From JAUXEH01 sp965602945 (GTDB taxonomy: Bacteria > Acidobacteriota > Aminicenantia > Aminicenantales > Aminicenantaceae), in contig CBFDBC010000151.1 in the NCBI GenBank assembly GCA_965602945.1, forward strand, positions 1 to 9,344: a stretch of 9,344 nt of DNA, in the 5' to 3' direction. The position numbers and the translations under genes are program-made. The notes under the pieces were generated by a model. It searched no databases. It was not told where the DNA came from and saw nothing but the letters and a program-made list of their open reading frames with translations. Below are positions 1-7,015 of this stretch, in pieces (the first letter of the stretch is position 1; each line of letters starts with the position of its first letter).

Positions 1-2
1 AG

Positions 3-473
3 GCCCGGTTCGGAGAGGAGAAGGAGGCCTTTTACCGTGAGGCCTATGCCCCCCATGTCGAGGCCGTTCCCGGCTTTGTTGACTTCGCAGCCGGTCTCAA
101 GGCCCACGGCGTGCGCACGGCCGTGGCCACCTCGGCGCCGCGCATCAACCTGGACTTTGTGTTGGAGCGCCTCCCTATAGCCCCGTATCTGGACGTGCTG
201 GCCGACTCTTCCTGGGTGACCCGGGGCAAGCCCGATCCGGAGATCTACCTCAAGGCGGCCTCCGCACTGGACTGCCTCCCCAGGGTCTGTGTGGTTTTCG
301 AGGATTCCTTCGCCGGCATCCGGTCCGGCCAGAACGCGGGCATGAAGGTGGTCGCCCTGGCCACCACCCATCCGCCGGAACGTCTGTCCCCCTATTCTCC
401 GGACCTGATCATCCCCGACTTCACGCAGCTCGACTATACGGCCTTCCGGGCCCTTATCGTCGGCCTGTCTTGA
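3..473 (+). CDS. HAD-superfamily phosphatase/phosphomutase, C-terminal part (5' truncated by window)
   Basis: The gene enters from the left edge and is open in frame from base 3 to a TGA at 471-473, giving 156 residues. It resembles the beta-phosphoglucomutase-like HAD hydrolases, cytosolic enzymes that hydrolyse or move phosphate on small metabolites through an aspartyl-phosphate. Three of the four HAD motifs are visible: motif II in VRTAVATSAP (near residues 37-46), the motif III lysine in RGKPDPEIYLKAA, and the acidic motif IV in VVFEDSFAGIRSGQNAG. The linker after motif III and the glycine-rich stretch after motif IV are typical of the PGM-like subfamily. Motif I (DxDx) and most of the cap would lie upstream of the window. 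An internal GTG at 111 is not the start, because the open frame and clear homology-like sequence (FVDFAAGLKAHG) continue upstream of it. Substrate cannot be told; subfamily is inferred from motifs. Confidence 0.88.
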   Translation, partial: ARFGEEKEAFYREAYAPHVEAVPGFVDFAAGLKAHGVRTAVATSAPRINLDFVLERLPIAPYLDVLADSSWVTRGKPDPEIYLKAASALDCLPRVCVVFEDSFAGIRSGQNAGMKVVALATTHPPERLSPYSPDLIIPDFTQLDYTAFRALIVGLS

Positions 474-535
474 TCGGCTCGTCGCAATAATGAGTACCTG
501 GAAAGGTGTTCCCCGTCATTGTTAGATACCCCCCT

Positions 536-600
536 GTCATTGCGAACGAAGCGAAGCAATCTCATGAGATCGCTTCGTCGCTGCACTCCTCGCGATGACG
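536..600. repeat. Imperfect inverted repeat, REP/MITE-like, in convergent intergenic gap
   Basis: This element lies between two convergent genes. Its outer arms pair over 10 bp (GTCATTGCGA at 536-545 with TCGCGATGAC at 590-599, one G-T wobble). Its inner arms pair over about 14 bp around the palindrome CTCATGAG (551-564 with 565-578, with one A-C mismatch and one wobble). The middle of the right arm carries extra bases. The core GCGAAGCAATCTC and its mirrored form GAGATCGCTTCG look like a short repeat family I recall as scattered between genes in several environmental bacterial genomes; that is from memory and was not searched. With two convergent genes ending on either side, the hairpin could also limit read-through or protect 3' ends, although it lacks a clean T-tract. 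Confidence 0.75.
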
Positions 601-634
601 CATGAGACCGATGGAGCTCATTTCGGCAGGAAGC

Positions 635-3193
635 TCATTCGTAGCGCAGGGACCTGACCGGATCGGCCCGGGCCGCCCTGAGCGAATGAAAATACACCGT
701 GGCCAGGGCGATACCGAGGGCGATGAGCCCGGAGAACACGAAGAGCTGCCAGCCCATGTCGGTTCTGTATGCGAACCTCTCCAGCCAGCGATGCAGGACA
801 TACCAGGCGACCGGCCAGGCAAGCAGGTTGGCTAGGGCCACCCACTTCATGAAGTCCTTCATGAAGATCAGGGTGATCCTCGCCATCGAAGAGCCCAGCA
901 CCTTGCGGATGCCGATCTCCTTGGTGCGCTTCTTCACGGTGAAGGACGCCAACCCCAGGAGGCCCAGGCAGGACAGGAACACAGCCAAACCCGTGATCCA
1001 GTTGATGATATTCCCTGTGAGATGCTCATGCCGGTACAGGTCGTCGACCATCTCGTCCAGAAACCGCACCGAAACCGGATAGTTGGGGATGACCTTCTGG
1101 ACGGTCTTCTCGATGGCCGCTACAGTTTCCGGCATTCCTTCCGGCCGGATCCGGATGAACATCTTGTTTCCCGTCCCTCGCCGTGCCAGGACAAGCATGA
1201 AAGGCCGGACCTCCTCATGGAGAGACTGGGTGTGGAAGTCCTCGACCACGCCCACGATGACGCCGGGGTCCTCACGGCCCGAGCGCACGCCCCGGATCAG
1301 CCGTGTCCCTACGGGCTGCCGCAGCCCCAGGGCGCGGGCGGCAGCCCGGTTGATGACATAGGCGTCCTGGGGATCGGAGGGAAATTCCCGTGAGAAGAAT
1401 CGCCCCTCGACCAGGTCGATCTTCAGCGTGTCCAGGAAGTCGTAACCCACCCAGGCTGTGCCCAGGATGGCTTGACGCAGGCCGCCCTCATCATACCATC
1501 CCGAGGACGAGGATGCGCTCCAGAATACCATGTCGTAGGTGGAGATGGTGACGGCATCCACATTGGGGAGCTCCAGAAGCCGTTCCTTGACGGCCGGAAA
1601 GCGCAACGCCAGCTGTCCCTTGACCGGGATCTTAAGGACCTGTTCTTTCTGAAATCCCAGGTCCTTGTTCCGGATGAATTCCATCTGGCGGGAGACCACC
1701 AGGGTGCTGATGATGAAGAGGATCGAGAGGGCAAACTGCGTAACCACCAGGAACTTGCGCAGCATCGCCTTGCCTCCCAGGCGGAACCGGCCTTTGATGA
1801 TGGACACGGGATCGAAGGAGGAGAGGAAGAAGGCGGGGAATGTACCGGATACGATGCCGGTCACCAGCGCAATGCCCACGAAAAGCAGGATTATCGTTCC
1901 CGTCAGACGCAGCCTGAGATCCTGCCCCACCAGCGTGCCCACCGATGGCAGGAGCAGCTGCACCAGCAGCAGGGCCAGGAACAGGGCGATGAAAGACAGG
2001 AGCAGGTACTCGCTCAGGAACTGACGCACGAGCTGGAGGCGGCCGGATCCCACGACCTTCTTGATCCCGATCTCCTTGAACCGGTTCTCCGAGCAGGCGG
2101 TGGAGAGGTTGATGAAGTTGATGCAGGCGATGAGCAGGATGATCCCGGCCATCACGGAAAAGATGGTCACGTAGGTGATGAGCCCGCCGCCGCCCGGGGC
2201 GTAGAGGTGGACCTTGTTCATGGGCTGAAGGTAGAGCGTCTGCCTGGGAATTCCCTCAGGCTTGCGGTCGTTGTAGACCTCCGCGATCTTTGCATTCATT
2301 CCTTCGATGGAGGTGCCTTCCTGAAGCAGGACATAGGCTTCGCGCACATCCTTCCATCCCCACTGATCGGCGATGTTCGCGGCGCGCCCGTAAGGGACCA
2401 GGAAGTCGAACTGGAGGGAGGAATTCTTAGGGAGTTTGCGGACCACTCCTGTAACCTTGAGGGACACACGGTCGTCGATCCAGATGGCCTTGCCCAGTGC
2501 CTCCTCTTCGCCCATGAGTTTCCGCGCCAGCTCCTCCGTGATGACGATGGAGCGGGGAGCATCCAGGGCTGAGTCGAGATCTCCGGACAGCAGCGGGAAT
2601 GTGAACATCCGTAGAAAGCCGGGATTGACCCTCAGGCCGCCGCTGATGAAAACCTGTCTGCGATGCGACAGTTTGTGCTCGGTGCTGCCCAGGTTGGAGG
2701 CAAGCACCACTTCCGGATACTCGGACTCGAGCAGTCCGGGGATGAGCCCGACCATCACCGTGTCGTGCCAGCCGCCGTCTTCGCTCCGCAGGACGAGCCT
2801 GTGCAGGTCGTCGAGGTTCTCGTGGAACCGGTCGTAGGTCATCTCATACCTGACCCAGAGCAGGATGAGGATGCAGACCGCCATGCCCACGGCCAACCCG
2901 GTGAGGTTGATGAACGAGTAAACCTTCTGCCGCCGGATGTTTCGCCAGGTGAGCTTGAGGGAGGCCCTGAACATGGCCCCGGTCCAGTACAGCCGCACGG
3001 ACACGGCCGATGCGAACGCACATGCGATCTGGAACCAGTACCATCCCCGGGCATACAGGCTGCCCTTGGCGGCTGCCCGGTCGTGCGCATTCTCCTGGAT
3101 GTCGCCGTATACGGATTCGGCGTCGTGTCGGGGCAGGATACACCTCAGGATCTTTTCCCCAAAACCGGGAGATTTGATGGCCCTTTTAGTCAT
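635..3193 (-). CDS. MacB/FtsX-type ABC transporter permease with N-terminal prefix domain
   Basis: An 852-residue inner-membrane protein of the duplicated MacB/FtsX permease type. Residues 1-75 form a polar N-terminal extension with a hydrophobic patch (about 52-69), resembling the prefix domain found in permeases encoded next to PadR regulators. The first transmembrane helix lies near 92-115 (FINLTGLAVGMAV). It is followed by a periplasmic MacB-like domain (about 120-335), an FtsX block (about 340-500), a second periplasmic domain (about 505-725) and a second FtsX block (728-836) ending in RADPVRSLRYE. Each FtsX block keeps the cytosolic coupling motif: KEIGIKKVVGS near 373 and KEIGIRKVLGS near 758. 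I start it at 3193 rather than the upstream in-frame ATG at 3235. The 3193 start overlaps the PadR stop as ATGA, has GGGAG just upstream, and drops a 14-residue non-conserved extension that would lie inside the PadR gene. No ATPase gene is adjacent. The transported substrate is unknown; lipoprotein, peptide or antimicrobial export would be typical of the family. Confidence 0.93.
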   Translation of the reverse strand: MTKRAIKSPGFGEKILRCILPRHDAESVYGDIQENAHDRAAAKGSLYARGWYWFQIACAFASAVSVRLYWTGAMFRASLKLTWRNIRRQKVYSFINLTGLAVGMAVCILILLWVRYEMTYDRFHENLDDLHRLVLRSEDGGWHDTVMVGLIPGLLESEYPEVVLASNLGSTEHKLSHRRQVFISGGLRVNPGFLRMFTFPLLSGDLDSALDAPRSIVITEELARKLMGEEEALGKAIWIDDRVSLKVTGVVRKLPKNSSLQFDFLVPYGRAANIADQWGWKDVREAYVLLQEGTSIEGMNAKIAEVYNDRKPEGIPRQTLYLQPMNKVHLYAPGGGGLITYVTIFSVMAGIILLIACINFINLSTACSENRFKEIGIKKVVGSGRLQLVRQFLSEYLLLSFIALFLALLLVQLLLPSVGTLVGQDLRLRLTGTIILLFVGIALVTGIVSGTFPAFFLSSFDPVSIIKGRFRLGGKAMLRKFLVVTQFALSILFIISTLVVSRQMEFIRNKDLGFQKEQVLKIPVKGQLALRFPAVKERLLELPNVDAVTISTYDMVFWSASSSSGWYDEGGLRQAILGTAWVGYDFLDTLKIDLVEGRFFSREFPSDPQDAYVINRAAARALGLRQPVGTRLIRGVRSGREDPGVIVGVVEDFHTQSLHEEVRPFMLVLARRGTGNKMFIRIRPEGMPETVAAIEKTVQKVIPNYPVSVRFLDEMVDDLYRHEHLTGNIINWITGLAVFLSCLGLLGLASFTVKKRTKEIGIRKVLGSSMARITLIFMKDFMKWVALANLLAWPVAWYVLHRWLERFAYRTDMGWQLFVFSGLIALGIALATVYFHSLRAARADPVRSLRYE

Positions 3194-3522
3194 TCCGCGT
3201 CTCCCAGGATCTCCCGGCGGAGGAAATTTTCCCACATCGCATCCTGTTCATGCCTCAAGGCCTTGAGCGCGTCCACCCCGAGTGAGGTTGCGCGGTAGAG
3301 CTTCTTCCTTCTCCCCCCCCGCTTGGCGGTCGCCGCACCCATAACGGAGGAGATGAAGCCCTTTTTCTCAAGCTTGAGGAGTGGTTTGTGGATGATGCCC
3401 ACCGACCAGCTCTTGCCCGTGAGCCCGGACAGGTGATCTTTAATGGAGAGAAGGTAGGCGTCATCCTGTAAATCCCAGACAGCCAGCAGCACCTGTTCTT
3501 CCCGACGCGACAGTGACTCCAT
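3190..3522 (-). CDS. PadR-family winged-helix transcriptional regulator
   Basis: A 110-residue DNA-binding protein, short for PadR proteins and so of the type without a long C-terminal domain. Residues 5-35 give the first helices, and SVGIIHKPLLKLEKKGFI (40-57) fits the recognition helix. The wing lies around AKRGGRRKKLYRAT (66-79), the usual PadR GGRR(K)Y wing. The last helix (80-103) should form the dimer interface. The start ATG at 3520-3522 has a strong ribosome-binding site (AAAGGAG at 3528-3534, 5 nt away). Its stop codon overlaps the permease start (TGA/ATG sharing 3190-3193), so the two proteins are probably translationally coupled. PadR proteins usually repress their own operon and are released by a small ligand or stress signal. 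Pairing with an orphan permease is a known arrangement in Acidobacteriota and relatives. The ligand is unknown. Confidence 0.93.
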   Translation of the reverse strand: MESLSRREEQVLLAVWDLQDDAYLLSIKDHLSGLTGKSWSVGIIHKPLLKLEKKGFISSVMGAATAKRGGRRKKLYRATSLGVDALKALRHEQDAMWENFLRREILGDAE

Positions 3523-3527
3523 GTTCG

Positions 3528-3534
3528 CTCCTTT
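3528..3534 (-). promoter_or_regulatory. Shine-Dalgarno site of the PadR gene
   Basis: On the minus strand this reads AAAGGAG, five bases before the ATG at 3522-3520. It is the strongest ribosome-binding site in the window and fixes the PadR start. Confidence 0.7.
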
Positions 3535-3545
3535 TTTCCTATCTG

Positions 3546-3563
3546 TTAGAAAAAGTAAAACAA
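3546..3563. repeat. 18-bp direct repeat, proximal copy; candidate PadR operator
   Basis: The sequence TTAGAAAAAGTAAAACAA occurs here and again, perfectly, at 3589-3606. This copy covers the predicted -10 region of the PadR promoter. Within it TTA-N7-TAA forms a weak dyad, so the site is not a classic palindromic PadR box (often ATGT-N8-ACAT). The AT-rich sequence stands out sharply from the surrounding GC-rich DNA. Confidence 0.7.
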
Positions 3564-3580
3564 TTCAGCCCGGTTGTCAA
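3552..3580 (-). promoter_or_regulatory. Predicted sigma-70 promoter of the PadR-permease operon
   Basis: On the minus strand a perfect TTGACA -35 box (3575-3580) is followed by a 17-base spacer and TACTTT (3552-3557) as the -10 box. The -10 matches the consensus TATAAT at only three positions. The -10 lies inside one copy of an 18-bp direct repeat, and the second copy lies just upstream of the -35, so a repressor bound there would compete with RNA polymerase. Predicted from sequence only. Confidence 0.5.
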
Positions 3581-3588
3581 GCAATATT

Positions 3589-3606
3589 TTAGAAAAAGTA
3601 AAACAA
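3589..3606. repeat. 18-bp direct repeat, distal copy; candidate PadR operator
   Basis: Identical to the copy at 3546-3563 and offset by exactly 43 bp, close to four helical turns, so both copies would face the same side of the DNA. It lies upstream of the predicted -35 of the PadR promoter and about 105 bp upstream of the rightward promoter for the symporter. Two same-face sites suggest cooperative binding of two dimers. Confidence 0.7.
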
Positions 3607-3711
3607 ATTGTCCGGCCGGCAGGGATCGCCCCACAAGTGGTTCCCTATCATCTTGTCTGCCCGAGTCATTCCCATCTCGGTTGCGGACAGTTTTCACCAA
3701 GTAACGCCCGT

Positions 3712-3740
3712 TTGATTTTGGAGGGTGTGTGTGATAAAAG
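3712..3740 (+). promoter_or_regulatory. Predicted promoter of the sodium:solute symporter gene
   Basis: TTGATT (3712-3717), a 17-base spacer and TAAAAG (3735-3740), with TGA directly before the -10. The same layout and the same TGATAAAAG segment occur in the promoter predicted at 7016-7044. It would give a 5' leader of about 45 bases before the ATG at 3791. Predicted from sequence only. Confidence 0.45.
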
Positions 3741-3790
3741 CAGGGGAGATTTTATATCAGATCAATTAACCTGGAACAACGGGAGAGAGC

Positions 3791-5584
3791 ATGATCCTGC
3801 AGACGGTCGACTGGGCTTTTGTTCTGGGATTCTTCATCTTTTCGCTCATCATCGGGCTGGCGGTCTCCAAGCGGGCCGGGAGCAGCGCCTCGGAGTTCTT
3901 CCTCTCGGGGAGGAACATGCCCTGGTGGCTGCTGGGTATCTCCATGGTGGCCACCACATTCTCCACCGACACACCGAACCTGGTGACCGACATCGTGCGC
4001 CAGAACGGTGTGTCCGGCAACTGGGTCTGGTGGGCCTTCTGCCTGACTGCCATGCTCACCGTCTTCGTGTATGCCAAGCTGTGGCGCCGTTCCCAGGTCG
4101 TCACAGACCTGGAGTTCTACGAACTGCGTTACAGCGGGAAGGCCGCCGCTTTCCTGCGCGGGTTCCGGGCGCTGTACCTGGGAATCTTTTTTAATGTCCT
4201 GATCATGGCCACCGTGTCGCTGGCCATCATCAAGATCGGGGGCGTCATGTTCCGGTTCACGCCCCTGCAGACGCTCCTGATCGCGTTGGTCATAACCGCC
4301 GCCTACAGCGCGTTGGGCGGGCTGCGCGGTGTCCTGATCACGGATTTTTTCCAGTTCGGGATCGCCATGGTCGGGGCGGTCGGGGCCGCCATCGTGGCCA
4401 TCCGGCTGCCCCAGGTGGGAGGTGTGAAGGCCCTGCTTATGAATGCTAATGTGGTAGGTAAGCTGAGCCTGCTGCCGGATTTCAACAGCCTGGACGCCCT
4501 GGTCCCGCTCTTCATCCTGCCCCTTGCCGTGCAGTGGTGGAGCGTCTGGTACCCGGGAGCCGAGCCGGGCGGGGGAGGGTATATCGCCCAGCGCATGCTC
4601 TCGGCCAAGTCGGAGAAGCACGCCGTGGGCGCCACCTTCCTGTTCACCGCCGCGCACTACGCGCTGCGGCCCTGGCCCTGGATCATCGTGGCGCTGTGTT
4701 CCCTTGCGGTCTTCCCCAACCTGGAGGCCCTGCAGGCTGCCTTTCCCCATGTCGATCCCTCGGTCCTCAAGCACGACCTGGCCTACCCGGCCATGCTGAC
4801 CTACCTCCCGGCCGGGCTCCTGGGATTGGTGGTGGCATCCCTGATCGCGGCCTTCATGTCCACCATCTCCACCCATCTCAACTGGGGCTCGTCCTATGTG
4901 GTCAACGACTTCTACAAACGTTTCGTGAACCGCGGCGCCTCGGATAAACAGCAGGTGCGGGTGGGGCGCATCTCCACCGTGGTACTCATGATCCTGACCG
5001 GGTTCCTGGCCCTGGTGTTGAGCAACGCCCTCCAGGCTTTCAACATCCTGCTGCAGATCGGAGCCGGCACCGGCTTGCTCTTCATCCTGCGCTGGTTCTG
5101 GTGGCGGATCAATCCCTATTCCGAGCTGACGGCCATGGGCGTGTCCTTTTTTGTTGCCGTGTACTGGCAGATAGTCCATCCCTGGACCGGGCTTCCGGCC
5201 GTCTCCACCCATGTCCAGCTGGTCTCGGCCGTGGCCGTGACCACGGTGAGCTGGATCCTGGTGACGTTCCTGACCCGGCCCTCGGACACGCAGACGTTGC
5301 GGTCCTTTTACCGGCTGGTGAAACCGGGCGGCCCCGGCTGGCGCAGGGTGATCGAGGAGGCCGTTCAGGAAGACGATCCCGTTGAAACACCGGGTCAGGG
5401 ATGGGATGTCCCGGTCGGGATCATATGCATGGTGATGGGCTGCCTGGGGGTCTACAGCGCCCTGTTCGCCACGGGATACTGGATCTACGGCCGTTCGCTG
5501 GCCGCGGCCCTCCTCTCGGCCGTGGCCCTGGCCTCGACTGTGGTCCTTATCAGGACCTGGAAAAAATTGAGGATGACGGATTAA
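3791..5584 (+). CDS. Sodium:solute symporter family (SSS) transporter
   Basis: A 597-residue inner-membrane protein that should couple sodium entry to uptake of a small organic solute. It shows the SSS signatures: SGRNMPWWLLGISMVATTFS (39-58), covering the start of the core with the unwound first core helix, the conserved YSALGGLRGVLITDFFQFG (172-190), and AAFMSTISTHLNWGSSY (353-369), equivalent to the helix that supplies Ser/Thr ligands to the Na2 sodium site in vSGLT/LeuT-fold proteins. About 14 hydrophobic segments are visible, with a polar loop at 495-540 and two more helices (about 540-562 and 568-590) after it. Length fits the longer members of the family. The ATG at 3791 has GGGAG at 3781-3785. 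It stands alone in front of an amino acid permease, from which it is separated by a terminator-like hairpin. The substrate (sugar, amino acid, carboxylate, nucleoside) cannot be told from the sequence. Confidence 0.93.
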   Translation: MILQTVDWAFVLGFFIFSLIIGLAVSKRAGSSASEFFLSGRNMPWWLLGISMVATTFSTDTPNLVTDIVRQNGVSGNWVWWAFCLTAMLTVFVYAKLWRRSQVVTDLEFYELRYSGKAAAFLRGFRALYLGIFFNVLIMATVSLAIIKIGGVMFRFTPLQTLLIALVITAAYSALGGLRGVLITDFFQFGIAMVGAVGAAIVAIRLPQVGGVKALLMNANVVGKLSLLPDFNSLDALVPLFILPLAVQWWSVWYPGAEPGGGGYIAQRMLSAKSEKHAVGATFLFTAAHYALRPWPWIIVALCSLAVFPNLEALQAAFPHVDPSVLKHDLAYPAMLTYLPAGLLGLVVASLIAAFMSTISTHLNWGSSYVVNDFYKRFVNRGASDKQQVRVGRISTVVLMILTGFLALVLSNALQAFNILLQIGAGTGLLFILRWFWWRINPYSELTAMGVSFFVAVYWQIVHPWTGLPAVSTHVQLVSAVAVTTVSWILVTFLTRPSDTQTLRSFYRLVKPGGPGWRRVIEEAVQEDDPVETPGQGWDVPVGIICMVMGCLGVYSALFATGYWIYGRSLAAALLSAVALASTVVLIRTWKKLRMTD

Positions 5585-5606
5585 AAAGGGGCCTGTCCCC
5601 TTTTTT
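5583..5606. terminator. Terminator-like hairpin overlapping the symporter stop codon
   Basis: AAAAAGGGG (5583-5591), loop CCTGT, then CCCCTTTTTT (5597-5606). The GC stem flanked by an A-tract and a T-tract has the form of a bidirectional rho-independent terminator, although a 4-bp GC core is short. It starts inside the symporter TAA stop and ends 16 bases before the next gene's ATG. It may also be a copy of a dispersed GGGG-loop-CCCC repeat. Confidence 0.6.
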
Positions 5607-5622
5607 GATGCCGGCTGGGAAA

Positions 5623-6966
5623 ATGACAGAGCTGAAGAAGGAACTGAGCCTGTACGGGCTCACCATGGTGGCCATCGGGTCCTGCATCGGGTCCGGGATC
5701 TTCCTGACGCCCTCCCAGATCGCCGGCTACCTGCCCGCTCCGCTCCTCATCCTGCTGGTCTGGGCCATTGGCGGCGTGATCACCCTGACGGGTGCCCTGA
5801 CCTTCGCCGAGCTGGGCTCCATGTTCCCCGAGGCAGGCGGGGTCTATGTCTACCTCAAGGAAGCCTACGGGGGGCTCTTCGGTTTCCTCTACGGGTGGGT
5901 GTACCTGGTCGTCATCACCTCAGGGGCCAACGCGGCCCTGAGCATCGCCTGCGCCTATTACCTGGCATTTCTGTTCCCCATGAACCAGGCCGGGATCACT
6001 ACAACCGCGATCATCGCGCTTGTCCTGGTCACGATCATAAACATCCTCCGGGTCAAGGCGGCCGAGGTCTTTGCCAACGTCTTCACCGGCCTGAAGCTGC
6101 TGGGGATCAGCGCGGTCATCGTGATCGGAATCTTCTTCGGCCGCGCGGAAGTCAACCTCTTTTCAACCGGCACCACGTCCGGGGCCGGGAGCCTTTTCTC
6201 AGCCTTCGGCCTGGCCCTGATCGGCGTGCTCTGGTCCTATGGGGGGTGGCAGCACGCCTCTTTCGTGGCGGGTGAGGCCCGGGATGCGCGAAGGTCGATA
6301 CCGCGGGCCATGGTGATCGGTGCCGTGGTCGTGTCCGTGGTCTATCTCCTCACCAACCTGGCCTACCTGTTTCTCCTCCCGGTCGGGGAGATCGCCGCCT
6401 CGCAGAGCATCGCGGCCGATGCCGTCTCGACGGTCATCCCTTACGGAGGCATGCTCATCGCGCTCATGATCGCTCTCTCCACCTTCGGGACGCTCGGCAT
6501 CTATACGCTCTCGGCCCCGCGCATCTACTATGCCATGGCCAAGGATGGGCTGTTCTTCAAGAAACTGGCGTATGTCCACCCCAGGTTCCACACTCCGGTC
6601 TACGCCATCCTGGTACAATCGGCCTGGGCCGTGGTCCTGCTGCTCTTCTGGGGGACCTTCGAAGACCTCATCACCTACGTGGTGTTCACGGACTGGGTGT
6701 TTTTCGGGCTGACCGCAGTGGGGATCTTCATCTTCCGGCGGACCCGCAAGGACCTGCCCCGGCCCTACCGAACCATAGGCTACCCGGTCGTGCCGCTCAT
6801 CTTCATCACGATCACGTTCCTTTTCGTGGTCAACGCCCTGATCGCCAAGCCCCTGCATGCCTGGGCGGGCCTGATCCTCATGGCCGCCTCCCTGCCAATT
6901 TACTTCACCTTCAAGCGCCGCGCTTCCCGGGCCCCTGGGGGCGTTCCCAAAGGGGATACTCAATAA
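5623..6966 (+). CDS. APC-superfamily amino acid permease (SteT/LAT-like)
   Basis: A 447-residue inner-membrane amino acid transporter with about 12 helices. The N-terminus has the APC core motif IGSCIGSGIF (18-27), the unwound helix 1 that binds the amino acid backbone. It is followed by FAELGSMFPEAGGVYVYL (61-78), typical of this family, and WSYGGWQHASFVAGEARD (204-221) in helix 6, which resembles the LAT/SteT exchanger branch. STFGTLGIYTLSAPRIYYAMAKDG (286-309) continues the family pattern. Length matches SteT-type proteins of about 440 residues. I chose ATG 5623 because MTELKKELSLYGLTMVAIGS is the normal family start. An in-frame ATG at 5608 would add five residues but touches the upstream hairpin. 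Neither start has a good ribosome-binding site (only GGGA two bases before 5623), so initiation may rely on ribosomes arriving from the symporter. The specific amino acid, and whether it exchanges or imports, is unknown. Confidence 0.93.
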   Translation: MTELKKELSLYGLTMVAIGSCIGSGIFLTPSQIAGYLPAPLLILLVWAIGGVITLTGALTFAELGSMFPEAGGVYVYLKEAYGGLFGFLYGWVYLVVITSGANAALSIACAYYLAFLFPMNQAGITTTAIIALVLVTIINILRVKAAEVFANVFTGLKLLGISAVIVIGIFFGRAEVNLFSTGTTSGAGSLFSAFGLALIGVLWSYGGWQHASFVAGEARDARRSIPRAMVIGAVVVSVVYLLTNLAYLFLLPVGEIAASQSIAADAVSTVIPYGGMLIALMIALSTFGTLGIYTLSAPRIYYAMAKDGLFFKKLAYVHPRFHTPVYAILVQSAWAVVLLLFWGTFEDLITYVVFTDWVFFGLTAVGIFIFRRTRKDLPRPYRTIGYPVVPLIFITITFLFVVNALIAKPLHAWAGLILMAASLPIYFTFKRRASRAPGGVPKGDTQ

Positions 6967-7015
6967 GCTATCTCTAGCTCAGCTGCAGGGGGAGCCTCTG
7001 CCGGCCTATTTCCGT

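Noticed and set aside
1472..2572. Long plus-strand open frame (366 codons) opposite the permease gene
   Set aside because: It is the antisense shadow of a clearly recognisable permease. The product is full of His, Gln, Asp and Gly with no domain or hydrophobic pattern, as expected from reading high-GC coding DNA backwards.
3546..3606. The two AT-rich repeats as the start of a CRISPR array or an iteron origin
   Set aside because: There are only two copies, with a 25-bp interval, no further units and no replication or cas genes; an operator at a regulator promoter explains them better.
3621..3646. Imperfect hairpin (AGGGA/TCCCT outside CCAC-AA-GTGG) in the divergent control region
   Set aside because: The stems are short with an asymmetrical internal loop and no T-tract, and it lies upstream of both predicted promoters, so it would not be transcribed as a leader or terminator.
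3574..4194. Plus-strand open frame of 206 codons running from the regulatory gap into the symporter gene
   Set aside because: It overlaps the real symporter start in another frame, has no ribosome-binding site or recognisable domain, and its start lies in the PadR promoter.
3752..5212. Long minus-strand open frame (486 codons) opposite the symporter gene
   Set aside because: The plus strand encodes an unmistakable SSS transporter. The antisense product is low-complexity (His, Gly, Gln, Asp rich) and would also overrun the symporter promoter region.
5401..5622. Upstream extension of the amino acid permease frame into the symporter gene
   Set aside because: The 74 added residues are the out-of-frame reading of the symporter C-terminus and do not resemble an APC N-terminus, so this is not a fusion.
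6966..6979. AGCTA-TCTC-TAGCT stem after the amino acid permease, considered as a terminator
   Set aside because: The stem is only 5 bp, AT-containing, and has no following T-run, so it does not support a terminator call.
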